Below, piece after piece: positions 1 through 9,262 of a DNA stretch of 64,000 nt (position 1 is the first letter of the stretch; each line of letters begins with the position of its first letter). The DNA is taken from positions 930,001-994,000 of the forward strand of contig NZ_CP145606.1 in the NCBI RefSeq assembly GCF_028776105.2, in the 5' to 3' direction. Origin of the DNA: Neisseria leonii (GTDB taxonomy: Bacteria > Pseudomonadota > Gammaproteobacteria > Burkholderiales > Neisseriaceae). The translations under genes and the position numbers were made by a program. Under the pieces are notes generated by a model. It made no database searches, had not been told where the DNA came from, and saw only the letters and a list, made by a program, of their open reading frames with translations.

Positions 1-965
1 AGCGCGATAACGGGTTTGCCGAACCGCTTGGCGGTTTTGGCCACGCCCACCGGTGTTTTGCCGCGTATGCTCTGGCCGTCCATTCGGCCCTCGCCGGTAA
101 TGACCCAGTCGGCAGCAGCCACTTTCTCCGCCAGACCGACCGCTTCGGCAACAATCTCCACGCCCGGACGCAGGCGCACTTGCGGCAACAGCAGCAGGCC
201 GCCGCCCATACCGCCCGCCGCACCCGCACCGGCCACATCTGCCATATCGGTTCCGCAGTCGTGCCGCGCCACATCGGCAAAACGGCGCAGAGCCGCGTCC
301 AGCTGCGCCACCATCGCCGCATCCGCACCTTTCTGCGGCCCGAACACCGCCGATGCGCCGTTTGCGCCGCACAAGGGATTGTCCACATCACAGGCCGTCT
401 GAATGTCTACATCGTGCAGCCGCCGGTCCAGCCCCGACAAATCCAGCCGCGCCAGCCGGGCCAAAGCCGCACCGCCTGCCGCCAGCGGCCTGCCCGCCTC
501 ATCGGTCAGACGCGCGCCCAAGGCGCACAGCATCCCCGCCCCCGCATCGTTGGTGGCACTGCCGCCGATGCCGAGAATGATCCGTTTCACGCCCAAATCG
601 AGCGCGGCGCGTATCAATTCGCCCGTGCCGTAGCTGCTTGCCGTCAGCGGGTTGCGCTCGGACGGCGGCACCAGATGCAGGCCGCTGGCCGCCGCCATTT
701 CCAGTACGGCGGTTTCCCCGTCGCCGGAGACGGCAAACTGCGCTCGGTGCCGCCCACCCGTCGGCGAAGTTACCTCAACCGTTTCCAGACGGCCGCCCAA
801 AGCATCGCACAAAGACTCGACCGTCCCTTCACCGCCGTCGGCCATCGGTATCCGCACATAATCCGCATCAGGAAAGACTTTGCGCCACCCCCGCTCCACC
901 GCCCGCGCCACCTGATCCGCGCTCAGGCTTTCTTTAAACGAATCCGGTGCAATCACTACTTTCAT
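1..965 (-). CDS. glxK: glycerate 2-kinase, 3' end cut by window edge
   Basis: The product phosphorylates D-glycerate with ATP in the cytoplasm. About 321 residues are visible of a family usually near 380, because the C-terminus lies beyond the left edge. The N-terminus reads MKVVIAPDSFKESLSA, the hallmark of the GlxK/GarK family. The glycine-rich GGSATNDAGAG follows near residue 130, then acidic GEG-type motifs. The start codon is at 963-965. The gene lies 44 bp downstream of a GntP-type permease on the same strand, with a DUS in the gap, which suggests a glycerate uptake and use operon. The family call is secure; the choice of glycerate as substrate rests on the family and the neighbour. Confidence 0.9.
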   Translation of the reverse strand, partial: MKVVIAPDSFKESLSADQVARAVERGWRKVFPDADYVRIPMADGGEGTVESLCDALGGRLETVEVTSPTGGRHRAQFAVSGDGETAVLEMAAASGLHLVPPSERNPLTASSYGTGELIRAALDLGVKRIILGIGGSATNDAGAGMLCALGARLTDEAGRPLAAGGAALARLARLDLSGLDRRLHDVDIQTACDVDNPLCGANGASAVFGPQKGADAAMVAQLDAALRRFADVARHDCGTDMADVAGAGAAGGMGGGLLLLPQVRLRPGVEIVAEAVGLAEKVAAADWVITGEGRMDGQSIRGKTPVGVAKTAKRFGKPVIA

Positions 966-1009
966 CACATTTTCTCCACAGCCGTTCAGGCCGTCTGAAA
1001 ATCCGCCTG

Positions 1010-2275
1010 TTAAAACCAGCCGGACACACCGAACACCAGCGTGGACACCACCGCCATCACCAAGCCCACCGCACTTTCATACGGCATCAGTTTCAGCCGT
1101 TCGCGCACCGCCATACCCACACTGCCGCCTGTGGCATGGAAAAACGAACCGTGCGGCATATGGTCGAACACCGTCGCGCCCGCATGTATCATCGCCGCAC
1201 CGGCCAGCGCGGCCACCCCCAATTCGGCCAGCGTCCCGCCGAACGCCCCCGAAGCCACCACCGTACCGGCCGTGGTCGAAGCCGTCGCCAGAGACATCAG
1301 CGCACCCGACACCGGTGCCAGCACATAAGGCGGCAGACCCGATGCGGCCAGAGCATCAATCAGCAGCGTTTTCAGCCCCGAATTGGCGATCACACCCGCC
1401 AGCGCACCCGTCCCCAGCAGCATGACCGCCACCGGCATCATTTTGGCCAAACCGCCTGCCGCATATACTCCGCTGCGGCGGATTTTCCCCATCAGCAGCG
1501 CACCGGCCAAGCCGCCCGCAGGCAGCGCAACCAGCGGGTCGATACTGATGCCCGCCAACGGCCGCAAAGCCAGCAGTGCAACCGCCGTCAGCGGGCCGGC
1601 CGCAGCCGCCCAGAACGGGGGCATTTCATGCGCGGGTAAGCCCGCCGGTATCTCTGCCGCATCCACGCGGCTGCCTTTGGCCGCCAGCCGTTTGGCCAGA
1701 AAACAGGTGGCCGCCGCACCGAAAACGGCCGGCACGATGCCCGCGGCCATCAGCGAAGTCAGCGGCACACCGAACGCATCAGCCGCCGCAATCGCGTTCG
1801 GATTGGGCGACATCAGATTGCCCGCCTTGCCGCCGCCGATCATCGCCAGCAGCACCGCCGGTTTGGACAAACCGGTCTGCTGCGCCAGCACCAGCGCAAT
1901 CGGTGCGACCGTAATCACCGCCACATCAACAAATACGCCTGCCGCCGTCAGCACCAGCGTGGCCAGGCACAAGGCCGCCAAAGCACGGTGTCCGCCCAGC
2001 TTCGCCACCACGGTTTGCGCCACCACGGCCGCCGCACCCGACTCAATCAGCACACCCGCCAGCACACCCGCCGCCAAAATGCGCATCACGGCCGTGGTAA
2101 TTCCCTGCGCACCGCCGATCATCAGCGCCACCGTTTCGCCCAAACCCGCACCGCCGATGATGCCGCCGGCCAAAGCGCCCGCCATCATGCCGTAGGCAGG
2201 CGGCACTTTGCGCAAAATCAGTACCACCGCCACCGTCAACGCAACCAATGCGCCCAAAGTCGTTACCGCCGTCAT
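1010..2275 (-). CDS. gntP: GntP-family permease, probably glycerate/gluconate:H+ symporter
   Basis: This 421-residue inner-membrane transporter is almost entirely hydrophobic, with about a dozen membrane segments and the conserved NPNAIAA stretch of the GntP family. GntP proteins import gluconate and related sugar acids with protons. The next gene downstream is glycerate kinase, so glycerate is the likely substrate here. The reading frame stays open 33 codons further upstream. I chose the ATG at 2273-2275 because an AGGAGGAG ribosome-binding site sits just before it and the protein then starts with a membrane segment (MTAVTTLGALVAL). Family certain, substrate inferred. Confidence 0.87.
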   Translation of the reverse strand: MTAVTTLGALVALTVAVVLILRKVPPAYGMMAGALAGGIIGGAGLGETVALMIGGAQGITTAVMRILAAGVLAGVLIESGAAAVVAQTVVAKLGGHRALAALCLATLVLTAAGVFVDVAVITVAPIALVLAQQTGLSKPAVLLAMIGGGKAGNLMSPNPNAIAAADAFGVPLTSLMAAGIVPAVFGAAATCFLAKRLAAKGSRVDAAEIPAGLPAHEMPPFWAAAAGPLTAVALLALRPLAGISIDPLVALPAGGLAGALLMGKIRRSGVYAAGGLAKMMPVAVMLLGTGALAGVIANSGLKTLLIDALAASGLPPYVLAPVSGALMSLATASTTAGTVVASGAFGGTLAELGVAALAGAAMIHAGATVFDHMPHGSFFHATGGSVGMAVRERLKLMPYESAVGLVMAVVSTLVFGVSGWF

Positions 2276-2500
2276 CGCGCCTCCTCCTGAAAAAACTTGA
2301 ATGATTGAATCCCGACTTCCGTTTCCACACCTCAGCCGGGCCGCAGCGGCCGTCTGAAAATCCGCCATATTCAATCAGCCTCCAACCCGCCGCGCCGCCG
2401 TCCATGCTCATCAAAAATAAAACGGATACCGAACGGGTCTGAGGCCGTCTGAAAACAGACTTCCGCCGATACCGTTTTTCAGACGGCCCGATATATGACA

Positions 2501-2620
2501 GGCTCGAAGGAACGGAACAAAACTTCACCGTATCTTTGATCCACAGCCATGATGATTTGCACCGACCCGATCCGCGTTCCTTGATTTAACATCCGTCAAC
2601 ATCAAAGGAACCCGACTATG
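2501..2620. repeat. about 120-130 bp dispersed element, copy A
   Basis: This segment aligns without gaps to 62186-62305. It starts with CAGGCTCGAAGGA, shares AACAAAACTTCAC and TATCTTTGA, and ends at a CTATG-like end. Copy A holds an inverted repeat, GTTCCTTGAT (2576-2585) with ATCAAAGGAAC (2601-2611). Both copies lie just after a DUS remnant. It is not coding and I do not recognise the element. It fills most of the 420 bp gap between the permease and the RlmK-like gene. Confidence 0.7.
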
Positions 2621-2694
2621 TCTGACTTAATATCGGCCTGACTCCCGAATCCGGCACCGCCGTTTTTCAGGCCGCCGTTTTTTTCAGACGGCCT

Positions 2695-3639
2695 TCAAGC
2701 GTGCCGTATCTGCCAGCACTGATGAATCTTTTTATTGCGGAAATCTTCCGGTACCGAATGGCGGGAAATATCGCACACCCGATAACGCGCCGCCAACCCG
2801 GTATCCAGCGTAAACGAGCGCAGGTTGTTGGAAAAATACAGCACGCCGTCGGGCGACAGCAGGCGCATCGCACCGTCCACCAGCGTCTGCTGGTCGCGCT
2901 GTATGTCCAGAATATCGCGCATTTTTTTGCTGTTGGAAAAACTCGGCGGATCCATCACCACCAAATCAAACTGCCTGCCCGCCGCAGCCGCATCGCGCAG
3001 ATATTGGAAGACATCGGCGCGGACAATCCGGTGCCGTTCTCGGTCGATGCCGTTCAAATCGAAATTGCGCGCCGTCCAGTCCAGATAAGTATTCGACAAA
3101 TCCACGGTTTCGCTCTCCGCCGCCCCGCCCGTGGCGGCATACACGCTGAAACTGCCCGTATAGGCAAACAGATTGAGAAAACGCTTGCCCGCCGCAATTT
3201 CGCCCACTGCCTTGCGCGTGGGACGGTGGTCGAGAAACAGGCCGGTATCGAGATATTTGTCGAGATTCACCCAAAAACGGCGGCCGTGTTCGTGTACGAC
3301 AAAATCTTCGCCCGCCAAACCGGTTTTTTCATACTGTTCCCGTCCCTTCTGCCGCTCGCGCCGTTTCAGTCGGATGTGCGCGGGGGCAAAGCCGGTAACG
3401 AACGATACCGCCTCCACCGCGCCCGCCAGCCACGCTTCGTGTTCCGCAGGCGGCAGCAGCCAGCCGGTGTCGTATTCCTGCAAATGGATACGCTCTCCGT
3501 ACATATCCACAGCAAAAGGAAACTGCGGCACATCGCGGTCGTACAGCCGCCACGCTTCGATTTGGTTGCGGCGCGCCCATTTCATCAGGTGTTTGATGTT
3601 TTTGCCCAATCGGTTGGCAAAAGGAGAAAAATCGGTCAT
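2695..3639 (-). CDS. rlmK: RlmK-like 23S rRNA (guanine-N7) methyltransferase, stand-alone
   Basis: This 314-residue class I SAM-dependent methyltransferase matches the C-terminal half of E. coli RlmKL, which makes m7G2069 in 23S rRNA. Visible features are TGLFLDHRP (about 132-140), the SAM motif NLFAYTGSF (about 155-163) and the catalytic motif MDPPSFSNS (about 229-237). The RlmL-like half is a separate gene at 60887-62062. The start is the ATG at 3637-3639, which gives the expected N-terminus. It stands alone, diverging from the DEAD-box helicase. The target base is inferred from the family. Confidence 0.82.
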   Translation of the reverse strand: MTDFSPFANRLGKNIKHLMKWARRNQIEAWRLYDRDVPQFPFAVDMYGERIHLQEYDTGWLLPPAEHEAWLAGAVEAVSFVTGFAPAHIRLKRRERQKGREQYEKTGLAGEDFVVHEHGRRFWVNLDKYLDTGLFLDHRPTRKAVGEIAAGKRFLNLFAYTGSFSVYAATGGAAESETVDLSNTYLDWTARNFDLNGIDRERHRIVRADVFQYLRDAAAAGRQFDLVVMDPPSFSNSKKMRDILDIQRDQQTLVDGAMRLLSPDGVLYFSNNLRSFTLDTGLAARYRVCDISRHSVPEDFRNKKIHQCWQIRHA

Positions 3640-3705
3640 AGAGACAAGACGGAGGCCGTCTGAAAATCACAGGTTGGACACGGGGCTTATTTTACCCGAA
3701 TTTGC

Positions 3706-3734
3706 TTGACCGCCCGCAAGAAAATCCCCATAAT
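3706..3734 (+). promoter_or_regulatory. sigma70-type promoter candidate for the DEAD-box helicase
   Basis: TTGACC (3706-3711) and CATAAT (3729-3734) are separated by exactly 17 bp on the plus strand, in the divergent gap before the helicase gene. Transcription from here would give a leader of about 260 nt with no credible ORF of its own. Confidence 0.5.
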
Positions 3735-4000
3735 CCGCCGCTTGATTCTGTCAATGAAGCCATCGCCAGTCAGCCTAAATGCCGTTCTGCCCGATTTCAG
3801 ACGGCCTTTTCTCCGTAGTTTCCATTTGTTTGCCGCCAAACAAATCGCAAGTTGCAGGTTGCCGCCGATGTCAACCACAGGCTTTGCCTGCGGCAACCGT
3901 AATCCGGACGCAATAGCGGCTATTGCCCCTCGATTCCCCATGCTTCATGGCCGCCCGCCTGCCGGGCGGAACGCGTTGTCGTCCCCGAAGAAAAACACGC

Positions 4001-5350
4001 ATGAGCATTCATTTTTCCGACCTGATTTCCGATAAAAACATTCTGTCCGCCCTCAAAAACGAAGGCTATGACACGCCCACGCCGATTCAGGCGCAGGCAC
4101 TGCCCGCCGCACTGGCCGGACACGATATTATGGCCTCTGCGCAAACCGGTTCGGGCAAAACCGCCGCATTCCTGCTGCCCACGCTGCAAAAACTGACCCG
4201 CCGCAGCGAAAAAAGCGGCAAAGGGCCGCGCGCACTGGTGCTGACCCCCACCCGCGAACTGGCCGCACAAGTAGAGAAAAACGCACAGGCCTACGCCAAA
4301 AACATGAAATGGTTCCGCACCGTCAGCATCGTCGGCGGCGCATCGTTCGGCTTCCAGACCCGCGCGCTGTCCAAACCCGTCGATCTGGTGGTCGCCACGC
4401 CCGGCCGTCTGATGGACTTGATGCGCAGCGGCAAAGTCGATTTCAACCGCCTGGAAGTGCTGATTCTCGACGAAGCCGACCGTATGCTCGACATGGGCTT
4501 TATCGACGACATCGAAACCATCGTTGCCGCCACGCCCGCCGACCGCCAAACCCTGCTGTTTTCCGCCACATGGGACGGCGCAGTCGGCAAACTGGCCAAA
4601 AAACTCACCGACAATCCCGAAATCATCGAAATCGAACGGGTAGACGACCAAGGCAAAATCGAAGAACAGCTTTTATACTGCGACGATATGCGGCATAAAA
4701 ACCGCCTGCTCGACCATATCCTGCGCGATGCCAATATCGATCAGGCCGTGATTTTCACGTCCACCAAAGCCATGACCGAAGTCATCGCCGACGATCTGTA
4801 CGAAAAAGGCTTTGCCGCCAACTGCCTGCACGGCGACATGCCGCAGGGCTGGCGCAACCGCACGCTGACGGATCTGCGCAAAGGCCGCTGCAAAATCCTC
4901 GTCGCCACCGATGTGGCCGCGCGCGGCATCGACGTGCCGACCATCACCCACGTCATCAATTACGACCTGCCCAAACAGGCCGAAGACTATGTCCACCGCA
5001 TCGGCCGTACCGGCCGTGCCGGCCGCACCGGCATTGCGCTGACGTTCGCCGAAGTCAATGAATATGTCAAAGTCCACAAAATCGAGAAATTCATCGGCCG
5101 CAAAATTCCCGAAGTCAGCATCGAAGGACTGGAACCCACCCGCAAACGCAGCAAAAACGGCACAGCCGCCAAAGGCCGCCGCCAAAACGGCCATTGGGGC
5201 GGCAAAGGCGGTTTCGACAAAGACAAAAAACGGGGCGGCAGAAAAGATGCTGCCAAACGCGAAAACACGTTCGGCAGCAAAGACGGCTTCAAACCGCGCG
5301 GCAAAGGCTTTGCCAAAGACGGGGTGAAAAACAAAACGCGCAGCCGCTGA
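4001..5350 (+). CDS. DEAD-box ATP-dependent RNA helicase (RhlE/SrmB type)
   Basis: This 449-residue cytoplasmic RNA helicase probably acts in ribosome assembly or mRNA decay. Core motifs occur in order: Q motif TPTPIQ, Walker A AQTGSGKT (about 47-54), PTRELA (83-88), DEAD (157-160), SAT (191-193) and HRIGRTGRAG. A Lys/Arg/Gly-rich tail from about 375 is typical of RNA-binding extensions. The frame is open 26 codons upstream, but MSIHFSDL at 4001 matches the family N-terminus. An inverted-DUS terminator follows. A paralogue lies at 41234-42592. Which E. coli helicase it matches functionally is uncertain. Confidence 0.88.
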   Translation: MSIHFSDLISDKNILSALKNEGYDTPTPIQAQALPAALAGHDIMASAQTGSGKTAAFLLPTLQKLTRRSEKSGKGPRALVLTPTRELAAQVEKNAQAYAKNMKWFRTVSIVGGASFGFQTRALSKPVDLVVATPGRLMDLMRSGKVDFNRLEVLILDEADRMLDMGFIDDIETIVAATPADRQTLLFSATWDGAVGKLAKKLTDNPEIIEIERVDDQGKIEEQLLYCDDMRHKNRLLDHILRDANIDQAVIFTSTKAMTEVIADDLYEKGFAANCLHGDMPQGWRNRTLTDLRKGRCKILVATDVAARGIDVPTITHVINYDLPKQAEDYVHRIGRTGRAGRTGIALTFAEVNEYVKVHKIEKFIGRKIPEVSIEGLEPTRKRSKNGTAAKGRRQNGHWGGKGGFDKDKKRGGRKDAAKRENTFGSKDGFKPRGKGFAKDGVKNKTRSR

Positions 5351-5368
5351 ACGGCATCATGCAGCAAA

Positions 5369-5403
5369 AAGGCCGTCTGAAAATCGGCTTTTCAGACGGC
5401 CTT
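5369..5403. terminator. bidirectional inverted-DUS terminator
   Basis: Two uptake sequences in opposite orientation form a stem of about 15 bp with a 4-5 nt loop. It lies between the convergent helicase and apt genes and can serve both. Confidence 0.8.
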
Positions 5404-5468
5404 ATTATTACGGGCTTCATCCATTTTAATGAATCACCGTACAGGCTGCCCCTCATGCCGGTACGGTG

Positions 5469-6029
5469 TCAGACCGAGCCGGCATTCTGATACAGACTGA
5501 ACAGCGGTACGCCCGCTTCACGGATACGCTGCCCGCCCGGCAGGTCGGTAAATTCGAGAAACGCACAGGCTTCGACAATCTCGCCGCCCAGTTTGCGCAA
5601 CAACTCGACACCGGCCAGCATCGTACCGCCCGTGGCGACCAAATCGTCCACCAGCACCACTTTCGCCCCCTCGTGCACCGCATCGGTATGGATTTCCACC
5701 GTCGCCTCGCCGTATTCCAAAGCATAACTCTGCGACAGCGTATCGAACGGCAGCTTGCCCTTTTTCCGAATCGGCACAAAACCCACATTCAGCTGATAAG
5801 CCAGTGCCGCACCGATAATAAACCCGCGTGCGTCCAAGCCCGCCACCACATCGATTTTTCGGTTCATATAGCGGTACACCAGCAGATCCACCAGCAGGCG
5901 GAAATACTGCGGACTTTGCAGCACCGGCGTAATATCGTGAAACAGAATACCCTCTTTCGGCCAATGCGGAATCTTGCGCACCTTCTCCGCCAAATTCGCC
6001 ACACCCATCGCTTCGGGATGAATCAACAT
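5469..6029 (-). CDS. apt: adenine phosphoribosyltransferase
   Basis: The enzyme converts adenine and PRPP to AMP in purine salvage. It is 186 residues, close to the usual 180-190. The PRPP-binding motif [12 protein letters not shown] is at about 125-136, and the N-terminal LFHDITPVL is typical of Apt. The start is the ATG at 6027-6029, preceded by GGAAGG; a longer in-frame start 14 codons upstream lacks the family sequence. It diverges from gmk, another purine nucleotide gene. Confidence 0.95.
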   Translation of the reverse strand: MLIHPEAMGVANLAEKVRKIPHWPKEGILFHDITPVLQSPQYFRLLVDLLVYRYMNRKIDVVAGLDARGFIIGAALAYQLNVGFVPIRKKGKLPFDTLSQSYALEYGEATVEIHTDAVHEGAKVVLVDDLVATGGTMLAGVELLRKLGGEIVEACAFLEFTDLPGGQRIREAGVPLFSLYQNAGSV

Positions 6030-6117
6030 ACTTTTTTCCTTCCGTAAACGGCAGCAAGGCCGTCTGAACATACAGTCAAAACCGTCGGTGCCGATTGTAA
6101 CAAAATTTACACCGTAA

Positions 6118-6147
6118 TTGTCGGCGGCGCGCGCGCTGCGTTATAAT
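6118..6147 (+). promoter_or_regulatory. promoter of gmk-rpoZ-spoT
   Basis: TTGTCG (6118-6123) and TATAAT (6142-6147) are separated by 18 bp, about 35 bp before the gmk start. It probably drives the gmk-rpoZ-spoT block. Confidence 0.6.
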
Positions 6148-6182
6148 CGGCACTTTGAACCGACAACACCACACCGCCCACC

Positions 6183-6791
6183 ATGCAGCCCGGAAACCTC
6201 TTCATCATCTCGGCCGCCTCCGGCACCGGCAAAACCACGCTCGTTTCCCGACTGCTGGCGGCACACCCCGAAATCCGCGTCTCCGTATCGCACACCACCC
6301 GCGCCCCGCGCAGCGGCGAAGAACACGGCAAACACTATTTCTTTACCGACACCGAAAACTTCAAACGCCTGATTGCCGAAAACGCCTTTCTCGAATACGC
6401 CGAAGTCTTCGGCAACTACTACGGCACAGGTACCGCAAACGTCGAACAGTTGCAGCGGCAGGGATATGACGTTATTCTCGAAATCGACGTACAGGGTGCC
6501 GAACAGGTGCGCCGCATCCTGCCCGAGGCCGCCAGCATCTTCATTCTGCCGCCCGACATGGATACACTGGCACAACGCCTGCGCGGGCGCGGCACCGACA
6601 GTGCAGAAGTCATCGAAAACCGCCTGAAACTCGCCCGGCACGAAATGGATCAGGCGCGCCATTTCGACTACATTGTCATCAACGACGACTTGGCACGCGC
6701 ACAGGCCGACCTCTGCCACATTATCCGCAGCCGCAGACTTGCCCGCCGCAATCAGACGGCCTTTCTCGACAGCCTGCTGCAAAACACATAA
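6183..6791 (+). CDS. gmk: guanylate kinase
   Basis: This 202-residue enzyme phosphorylates GMP to GDP with ATP. The P-loop SAASGTGKTTL is at about 10-20. The GMP-binding motif SHTTRAPRSGE follows near 38, and ALEYAEVFGNYYGT-type residues follow as in all Gmk proteins. It is first in the order gmk-rpoZ-spoT, which is also found in E. coli and couples guanine nucleotide supply to (p)ppGpp metabolism. Confidence 0.97.
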   Translation: MQPGNLFIISAASGTGKTTLVSRLLAAHPEIRVSVSHTTRAPRSGEEHGKHYFFTDTENFKRLIAENAFLEYAEVFGNYYGTGTANVEQLQRQGYDVILEIDVQGAEQVRRILPEAASIFILPPDMDTLAQRLRGRGTDSAEVIENRLKLARHEMDQARHFDYIVINDDLARAQADLCHIIRSRRLARRNQTAFLDSLLQNT

Positions 6792-6832
6792 CGCTTGACT
6801 TTCCCGTTTATCTTGACTGAAAAGGAACCCCC

Positions 6833-7039
6833 ATGGCACGCATCACCGTTGAAGACTGCATCAGCAAAATCCCCAACCACTTCGACCTGACCCTGACCGC
6901 CGCCCGCCGCGCGCGCCAGCTCGAAAACGGCACCCAGCCCCTGGTGGACGACATCCGCAACGACAAGCCCACCGTTACCGCCCTGCGCGAAATCGCCGCC
7001 GGCGAAATCACGGCCGACCTGCTCAACCGCAGCAAATAA
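6833..7039 (+). CDS. rpoZ: RNA polymerase omega subunit
   Basis: This is the 68-residue small subunit that helps assemble RNA polymerase and, in other proteobacteria, forms part of a (p)ppGpp site. The N-terminus [20 protein letters not shown] is the omega signature, and the [10 protein letters not shown] motif follows. AAGGAACCCCC precedes the ATG. It is shorter than the 91 residues of E. coli omega, as is common in betaproteobacteria. It lies between gmk and spoT. Confidence 0.96.
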   Translation: MARITVEDCISKIPNHFDLTLTAARRARQLENGTQPLVDDIRNDKPTVTALREIAAGEITADLLNRSK

Positions 7040-7059
7040 CCCGAAAAGGCCGTCTGAAA

Positions 7060-9216
7060 ATGTCCGCCCCGCACGCTACCGCACCGTACGACCCGCTCAC
7101 GGCAGAAGCCCGCGCCCTGCTCTTCCGCACCGCCGCCTACCTGAGTGCGGAAGACAAAACGCGGTTGGAAAAAGCGTGCGCCTATGCTTTTCACGCCCAT
7201 GACGGCCAAACACGCAAAAGCGGCGAACCCTACATCACCCACCCGATAGCGGTAACCGCCGAACTGGCCAAATGGCGCATGGACATTCAAACCCTGAGCG
7301 CAGGTTTGATGCATGACGTACTGGAAGACACCGGCACCACCAAAACCGAACTGGCCGCCGAATTCGGCGACACCATCGCCGACATGGTGGACGGCCTCTC
7401 CAAACTGGAAAAACTCGAATACGGCAGCGCGGCAGAACATCAGGCCGAAAGTTTCCGCAAACTGATTCTGGCGATGACCAAAGACGTACGCGTCATTATC
7501 GTCAAACTGTCGGACCGCCTGCACAATATGCGCACCCTCGATGCCATGCGCGCCGAAAAACGCCGCCGCATCTCGCAGGAAACGCTGGAAATCTACGCAC
7601 CGATTGCCAACCGCATCGGCCTGAACCACGTTTTCCGCGAATTGCAGGACCTCGCTTTCCAGAATATCCACCCCAACCGCCACCGCACGCTGCACAAAGC
7701 CATGCAGGCTTTCCGCCGCAACCGGCGCGATGTCGTCGGCAAGGTGCTCAGCGCGTTCAGCCACCGTCTGGTCAGCGCCAACATCGAAGCCGTCATCAAA
7801 GGCCGCGAAAAAAACCTTTACAGCATCTACCAGAAGATGCAGGCCAAAAAACTGCACTTTGCCGATGTGATGGACATTTACGGCTTCCGCGTCATCGTCA
7901 ACAACATTCCGGCCTGTTATGCCGCGCTCGGCGCGCTGCACATGCTCTACCAGCCCAAACCCGGCAAATTCAAAGACTACATCGCCATTCCCAAATCCAA
8001 CGGCTACCAAAGCCTGCACACCACACTGACCGGCCCTTACGGCCTGCCGATCGAAGTGCAGATCCGCACCCGCGAAATGGATCATGTGGCCGAAGGCGGC
8101 GTCGCCAGCCACTGGGCCTACAAGTCGGGCGACGACAAACTCGACCAAGCCACACTCAATACTAACCAATGGCTGCAAAACATTCTCGATTTGCAGGCAC
8201 GCAGCACCAACGCGGTCGAATTTCTCGAACACATCAAAGTCGATCTCTTCCCCAGCGAAATTTATGTGTTCACCCCCAAAGGCAAAATCATGGTGCTGCC
8301 GAAAAACGCCACACCGATCGATTTTGCCTATACCGTGCACACCGACATCGGCAACCGTACCGTGGCCGCCAAAGTGAACAACACCATGATGCCGCTGCGT
8401 ACCCGCCTGAAAACGGGCGACACGGTCGAAATCATCACCTCGGAACGCGCCCGCCCCAACGCTGCCTGGCTCAGCTTTGCCGTTTCCAGCCGTGCGCGCA
8501 GCGCCATCCGCAGCTACATCAAGAACATGAACCGCCAAGATGCCATCGAGCTGGGCGAAAACCTGCTGCAAAAAGCCCTCTCCGGCCTGCTGCCGCCCAA
8601 TGTGCTGCTGTCGGAAGAATTGAAAGATGCCTATCTGGCTGATTTGAACCATAAACAGACCGACTTTGAAGAGGTGCTGTACAGTGTGGGCATGGGGCAT
8701 ACCCTGCCCGTATCGGTGGCCATGCAGCTGGCCGCACTGGCGGGCGAACATTTGGGCGGCGAAGTCAAACTCAGCCCGGTCAAAATCAGCGGCAACGAAA
8801 CCGGCCGCGTACATCTGGGTCAATGCTGCAACCCGATTCCCGGCGACAGCATACGCGCGGTGCTGATTAAAGACCAAGGCATGATTATCCACCGCGACAC
8901 CTGCGCCAACCTGCTCAAAGCCGACGACGACCAGCAGCTCGATGCCGATTGGGACGCCATCGGCGGCAACACATACCGTACCGGCCTTCTGGTCGCTTCG
9001 CAAGACGCACACGGCCTGCTGGCCGCCATGGCACAGGCCATGTCCGGCGAAGGTGCGGACATCGAAGCAGTGGAAACCCCGTCGCAAAACCAGTCGGGCA
9101 ACGACGGCTTTATCGAATTCAAATTCCGCATCAAAACCAAAAACCTGAGCCAGCTCCAACGCATCATCCACGCTCTGTACCACGTGCCGAACGTGCGCCG
9201 CGTAACCCGCCTCTAA
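7060..9216 (+). CDS. spoT: bifunctional (p)ppGpp synthetase/hydrolase SpoT
   Basis: This 718-residue enzyme makes and degrades the alarmone (p)ppGpp. The hydrolase domain keeps its HD pair (HDVLEDT, about 85-91). The synthetase domain contains YIAIPKSNGYQSLH near 306. A TGS domain (EIYVFTPKG) starts near 400 and an ACT domain near 640. The intact HD motif argues for hydrolase activity, unlike RelA. The ATG directly abuts a DUS, so the usual ribosome-binding site is replaced by uptake-sequence bases. A probable relA begins at the right edge. Confidence 0.95.
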   Translation: MSAPHATAPYDPLTAEARALLFRTAAYLSAEDKTRLEKACAYAFHAHDGQTRKSGEPYITHPIAVTAELAKWRMDIQTLSAGLMHDVLEDTGTTKTELAAEFGDTIADMVDGLSKLEKLEYGSAAEHQAESFRKLILAMTKDVRVIIVKLSDRLHNMRTLDAMRAEKRRRISQETLEIYAPIANRIGLNHVFRELQDLAFQNIHPNRHRTLHKAMQAFRRNRRDVVGKVLSAFSHRLVSANIEAVIKGREKNLYSIYQKMQAKKLHFADVMDIYGFRVIVNNIPACYAALGALHMLYQPKPGKFKDYIAIPKSNGYQSLHTTLTGPYGLPIEVQIRTREMDHVAEGGVASHWAYKSGDDKLDQATLNTNQWLQNILDLQARSTNAVEFLEHIKVDLFPSEIYVFTPKGKIMVLPKNATPIDFAYTVHTDIGNRTVAAKVNNTMMPLRTRLKTGDTVEIITSERARPNAAWLSFAVSSRARSAIRSYIKNMNRQDAIELGENLLQKALSGLLPPNVLLSEELKDAYLADLNHKQTDFEEVLYSVGMGHTLPVSVAMQLAALAGEHLGGEVKLSPVKISGNETGRVHLGQCCNPIPGDSIRAVLIKDQGMIIHRDTCANLLKADDDQQLDADWDAIGGNTYRTGLLVASQDAHGLLAAMAQAMSGEGADIEAVETPSQNQSGNDGFIEFKFRIKTKNLSQLQRIIHALYHVPNVRRVTRL

Positions 9217-9225
9217 ACGGCACAC

Positions 9226-9246
9226 AGGCCGTCTGAAAACGGCCTG
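9226..9246. terminator. short DUS-derived hairpin between spoT and the hydrolase
   Basis: AGGCCGT...ACGGCCT forms a 7-bp stem around part of a DUS, between two convergent genes. It is weaker than the full inverted-DUS terminators. Confidence 0.45.
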
Positions 9247-9262
9247 AAAACATCCCTGCCCT

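Noticed and set aside
1383..2195. 270-codon plus-strand frame rich in Ala, Pro and Ser
   Set aside because: It is the antisense of the GntP permease, and the composition is the usual artefact.
6808..9225. 805-codon open frame on the minus strand
   Set aside because: It lies antisense to gmk-rpoZ-spoT. The high-GC codon pattern keeps the frame open, and its residues show no domain.
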